Shown here piece by piece: positions 61,751-64,000 of a stretch of DNA of 64,000 nt. Both the position numbers and the translations under genes were made by a program. This stretch comes from Falsirhodobacter sp051195255 (GTDB lineage: Bacteria; Pseudomonadota; Alphaproteobacteria; Rhodobacterales; Rhodobacteraceae). The stretch spans positions 248,001 through 312,000 of the forward strand of contig NZ_JBNJLK010000001.1 in assembly GCF_051195255.1 (NCBI RefSeq). The letters run 5' to 3'. Within the stretch, counting starts at the first letter, position 1, and each line of letters begins with the position of its first letter. The notes beneath the pieces were generated by a model. The model was not told the DNA's origin and ran no database searches. It worked only from the letters and a program-made list of their open reading frames with translations.

Positions 61751-62820
61751 GCGAGGATGCCGAAAAGGAACACGACCCGACCCAGCAGAAGCTGGACGAC
61801 GCACGGGCCGAGGGCGACATCCCGCGATCGCAGGATCTGACCTGGGCGGCGGTGCTGGGCGGCTTCGTTCTTGCGGCGGCCATGGCGGGGCCCGCCTCTC
61901 TTCAGCGGGCGGGCGAGGCGGCGAAGGTGCTGCTGGACCAGGCCGACCGTCTGGCCCCCCTGATGGCCCAGGGGGCCAGCGCCCCCATCGCCGGGCTGAT
62001 CCTGCAACTGGGGTTGGCGATGTGGCCGTTCCTGCTGATGCCGATGGTGGCGGCGGTGCTATCGCTGGTCGTACAGCGCGCCTTTCTGGTGACGCCGAAG
62101 AACCTTGCGCCCAAAGCGTCGCGCGTGTCCCCCCTGTCCAACGCCAAGCACAAGTTCGGCCCGGAAGGCCTGGTCGAGTTCGGCAAGAGCCTTGGAAAGA
62201 TGATCGTCGTCGGGGCGCTTCTGGTCTGGTTCCTGCAAAGCGAGTCCGACCGGATCATGGGGATGCTGTATCTGGACCCTGCCGGCTCGATGTCGGTGAT
62301 GCTGGGCCTCGTGACCCGCTTTCTGGGTCTGGCCTTCGGCGTGGCGCTTGTGATCGGCGGGGCGGATTTCCTGTGGCAGCGGATGCGGTTCACGAAACGC
62401 AACCGCATGTCCCGGCAAGAGGTGGTGGACGAGCACAAGTCCTCGGAAGGCGACCCGCACATGAAGCACCAGCGCCGCCAGCGAGGGATGCAGATCGCGA
62501 TGAACAAGATGCTGGCCGAGGTGCCCAAGGCCGATGTCGTGCTGGTAAACCCCACCCATTACGCCGTCGCCCTGAAATGGGACCGTGCGGCGGGCCGCGC
62601 GCCGGTCTGCGTGGCCAAGGGCGTGGACGAAGTGGCGGCCCGCATTCGCGAACGCGCGGCCGAAGCCGGCGTGCCGATCCACCGCGACCCGCCGGCGGCA
62701 CGCGCGCTCCACGCCTCGCTGGAAGTGGGGGACACCATCCATCCCGATCATTACCGTGCCGTCGCCGCCGCGATCCGCTTCGCCGACGCCATGCGCAAGA
62801 AGGCAAAGGAACGCGGATGA
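61747..62820 (+). CDS. flhB: Flagellar export switch protein FlhB
   Basis: A 357-residue protein: four membrane helices (about 32-52, 82-112, 150-165, 188-210) and a cytoplasmic domain with the self-cleavage motif NPTH at 268-271, which drives the switch from rod/hook to filament export. EVVDEHKSSEGDP is the usual juxtamembrane segment. Overlaps fliR and the next gene by 4 bp each. Confidence 0.95.
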   Translation: MSEDAEKEHDPTQQKLDDARAEGDIPRSQDLTWAAVLGGFVLAAAMAGPASLQRAGEAAKVLLDQADRLAPLMAQGASAPIAGLILQLGLAMWPFLLMPMVAAVLSLVVQRAFLVTPKNLAPKASRVSPLSNAKHKFGPEGLVEFGKSLGKMIVVGALLVWFLQSESDRIMGMLYLDPAGSMSVMLGLVTRFLGLAFGVALVIGGADFLWQRMRFTKRNRMSRQEVVDEHKSSEGDPHMKHQRRQRGMQIAMNKMLAEVPKADVVLVNPTHYAVALKWDRAAGRAPVCVAKGVDEVAARIRERAAEAGVPIHRDPPAARALHASLEVGDTIHPDHYRAVAAAIRFADAMRKKAKERG

Positions 62821-63116
62821 AGCGCATCGACCGGTTGAAGAAGATCGCGAACCTGATCCTGGACGCCAAGCTGGCGGAGGTTCAGGCCGCCGACCGCGCG
62901 CGGCGCGAAAGTCTCGGGCATCTGGACACGCTGCAGGTGCCGATGATGGTGGAGGATCCGGCCTCGGCCCGTGTCGCGCTGCGGTATGAGCAATGGGCCG
63001 ACACGCGGCGGGCCGAGATCAACGTGACTCTGGCCCGTCAGACGGCGGAATGGCTGGAAGCGCAGGACCGCGCCCGCCTGGCCTTCGGGCGGGCGCAGGT
63101 GCTGCGGAAGCTGTGA
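62817..63116 (+). CDS. Small helical protein after flhB, FliJ-like
   Basis: A 99-residue all-helical protein with a long amphipathic N-terminal helix (RLKKIANLILDAKLAEVQAADRA) and a charged second helix (AEINVTLARQTAEWLEAQDR). Size, coiled-coil character and coupling to flhB (ATGA) suggest a FliJ-type export chaperone, but there is no diagnostic motif. Confidence 0.7.
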   Translation: MKRIDRLKKIANLILDAKLAEVQAADRARRESLGHLDTLQVPMMVEDPASARVALRYEQWADTRRAEINVTLARQTAEWLEAQDRARLAFGRAQVLRKL

Positions 63117-63569
63117 TCAGCTGTCCTGGCGCATGATGTCCACGATCAGCACGTCGCCGAGCATGTCGCCCAGCACGCGCTGCCCCGCTTCCAGCAGGGA
63201 CCGGCGCAGCACGACAAGGTTGTCGGCGTCGGTGAAGCTGCCCTGGAAGCCGCCGGTGTTGGCGAAGTCGAACAGGACCTGAAGGAAGCTGTCGCGCAGC
63301 TTGGGTTCGCGCGCGAAGACGGCCTCGGTGCCGCCGACGGTCACTTCCAGGCTGAAGGACAGCACGACCATGGAGGTGACGCGTCCTGCCGACACGACGG
63401 GGATGACGAACTGGTTGCTCAGCTTGACGTAATCGTGGTCAGTCGCTTCGGCCTTGGCGACCGGGGCGTCTTCCTCCGGCTCGGCCGGGGTGTGCAGGAA
63501 CAGGCCCGCGCCGACGCCGGCGCCGGCGCCCACCAGGATCAGGATCAGGGGCAGAAGGATCTTCTTCAT
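63117..63569 (-). CDS. fliL: Second FliL-family protein
   Basis: A 150-residue inner-membrane protein: one helix (about 4-24), a short acidic linker and a FliL periplasmic domain (DYVKLSNQFVIPVVSAGRVT, LSFSLEVTVGG, FAREPKLRDSFLQVLFD). Quite different from the fliL at 54072, so it is a paralogue, not a recent copy. Its ATG overlaps the flgH stop (TGATG), placing it in the flgH operon. Ends immediately beside the convergent FliJ-like gene. Confidence 0.87.
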   Translation of the reverse strand: MKKILLPLILILVGAGAGVGAGLFLHTPAEPEEDAPVAKAEATDHDYVKLSNQFVIPVVSAGRVTSMVVLSFSLEVTVGGTEAVFAREPKLRDSFLQVLFDFANTGGFQGSFTDADNLVVLRRSLLEAGQRVLGDMLGDVLIVDIMRQDS

Positions 63570-64000
63570 CAGAACGGCATCAGGATGTCGGTGACCTGCT
63601 GGCCATAGCGCGGCTGCTGCACGTCGGTGATTTGCCCGCGCCCGCCATAGGAGATCTGGGCCCCCGCGATCTTGTCATAGGTCACCTCGTTCTGGCGGGT
63701 GATGTCAGCGGGGCGTACATAGCCCGTGACCTTCAGATCGCGCAGTTCGTAGTTGACCCGGACCTCTTGCCGGCCCTCGATCCGCAGCACGCCGTTGGGC
63801 AGTTCCTCCACCACGGTGGCGGCGATGCGCAGCTCCAGCGTCTCGTTCCGCTTGGTGGAACCGTCGCCCTCGTAGCTGGAGGAGGAGGAGGTGTCGACCG
63901 CATTGGCCATCGACGCGCCGTCCGGCAGGTGGCGGTCCACCCGCTGCGGGATGCCCAACAGCGAGGGCACCTTCATCTTGTCGCTGCCTTCGCGCGTGCG
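63569..64000 (-). CDS. flgH: Flagellar L-ring protein FlgH (3' part, gene continues past the right edge)
   Basis: The last 143 codons of FlgH, the outer-membrane L-ring subunit. Visible family blocks are KVPSLLGIPQRVDRHLP, NETLELRIAATVVEELPNGVLRIEG and the end YDKIAGAQISYGGRGQITDVQ. The lipoprotein signal and N-terminal part must lie beyond the edge; the frame is open to base 64000. Confidence 0.93.
   Translation of the reverse strand, partial: RTREGSDKMKVPSLLGIPQRVDRHLPDGASMANAVDTSSSSSYEGDGSTKRNETLELRIAATVVEELPNGVLRIEGRQEVRVNYELRDLKVTGYVRPADITRQNEVTYDKIAGAQISYGGRGQITDVQQPRYGQQVTDILMPF

Overview
The window is about 64 kb of gene-dense, GC-rich chromosomal DNA. It looks like a member of the Rhodobacterales (Rhodobacteraceae/Paracoccaceae, Alphaproteobacteria). 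The grounds are protein family content (DUF4175/TIGR02302 protein, CycM-like cytochrome c beside pheA, MotE-type flagellar protein, SltF-type transglycosylase), many ATGA/TGATG overlaps, and a CtrA-like box in the flagellar locus. I see no phage, insertion sequence, CRISPR array, rRNA or tRNA, and no obviously foreign block. Nearly all of it is core genome.

Left part (1-19.6 kb): the 3' part of a ligase-associated Lhr-type helicase, hemF, a small lipoprotein, an RsmC-like methyltransferase, clpS, a HAD hydrolase and a secreted D,D-carboxypeptidase with a C-terminal SPOR domain. A minus-strand yejA-yejB-yejE-yejF peptide importer follows, with a glycosyltransferase translationally coupled to its end. 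Next come a CycM-like cytochrome c divergent from pheA (prephenate dehydratase), a two-domain threonylcarbamoyl-AMP synthase, a Cys/His lipoprotein, the azlCD exporter pair, a GNAT enzyme, a membrane protein and greA.

Middle (19.8-38.2 kb): ETF-ubiquinone oxidoreductase, a TPR protein overlapping ispE, the ubiquinone side-chain synthase, DUF2007 and N6-adenine-type methyltransferase genes, a DUF465 protein, an EAL-domain protein, tag and a TlpA-like thioredoxin. Then an argH - small lipoprotein - LptM-like lipoprotein - lysA run, the DUF4175 protein, a zinc-ribbon membrane protein divergent from ftsE-ftsX-plsC-PPOX, and accA.

38.2-42.5 kb: after the longest non-coding stretch (428 bp, with an accA promoter, several hairpins and a 13-nt palindrome) lies dgcN - dgcA - D-amino-acid transaminase, followed on the other strand by an N-formylglutamate amidohydrolase-family gene. 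Together these could move nitrogen from D-amino acids, including those released from peptidoglycan, through D-glutamate into N-acetyl-L-glutamate and L-glutamate. This is the most interesting metabolic module here.

42.6-50.8 kb: pyk, rpmI-rplT with a structured leader and a strong terminator, pheS-pheT, panB-panC and a lipoprotein L,D-transpeptidase.

50.9-64 kb: a flagellar locus. fliF-fliH-fliN-fliP run leftward. fliL - coiled-coil membrane protein - motE - motA - large AMIN-like periplasmic protein - sltF - flhA - fliR - flhB - FliJ-like run rightward. A second fliL and the 3' part of flgH run leftward at the right edge. The divergent fliF/fliL spacer carries a TTAA-N7-TTAG box, consistent with CtrA control. 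No motB is present; the 656-residue protein after motA is uncharacterised and is the best unknown in the window.
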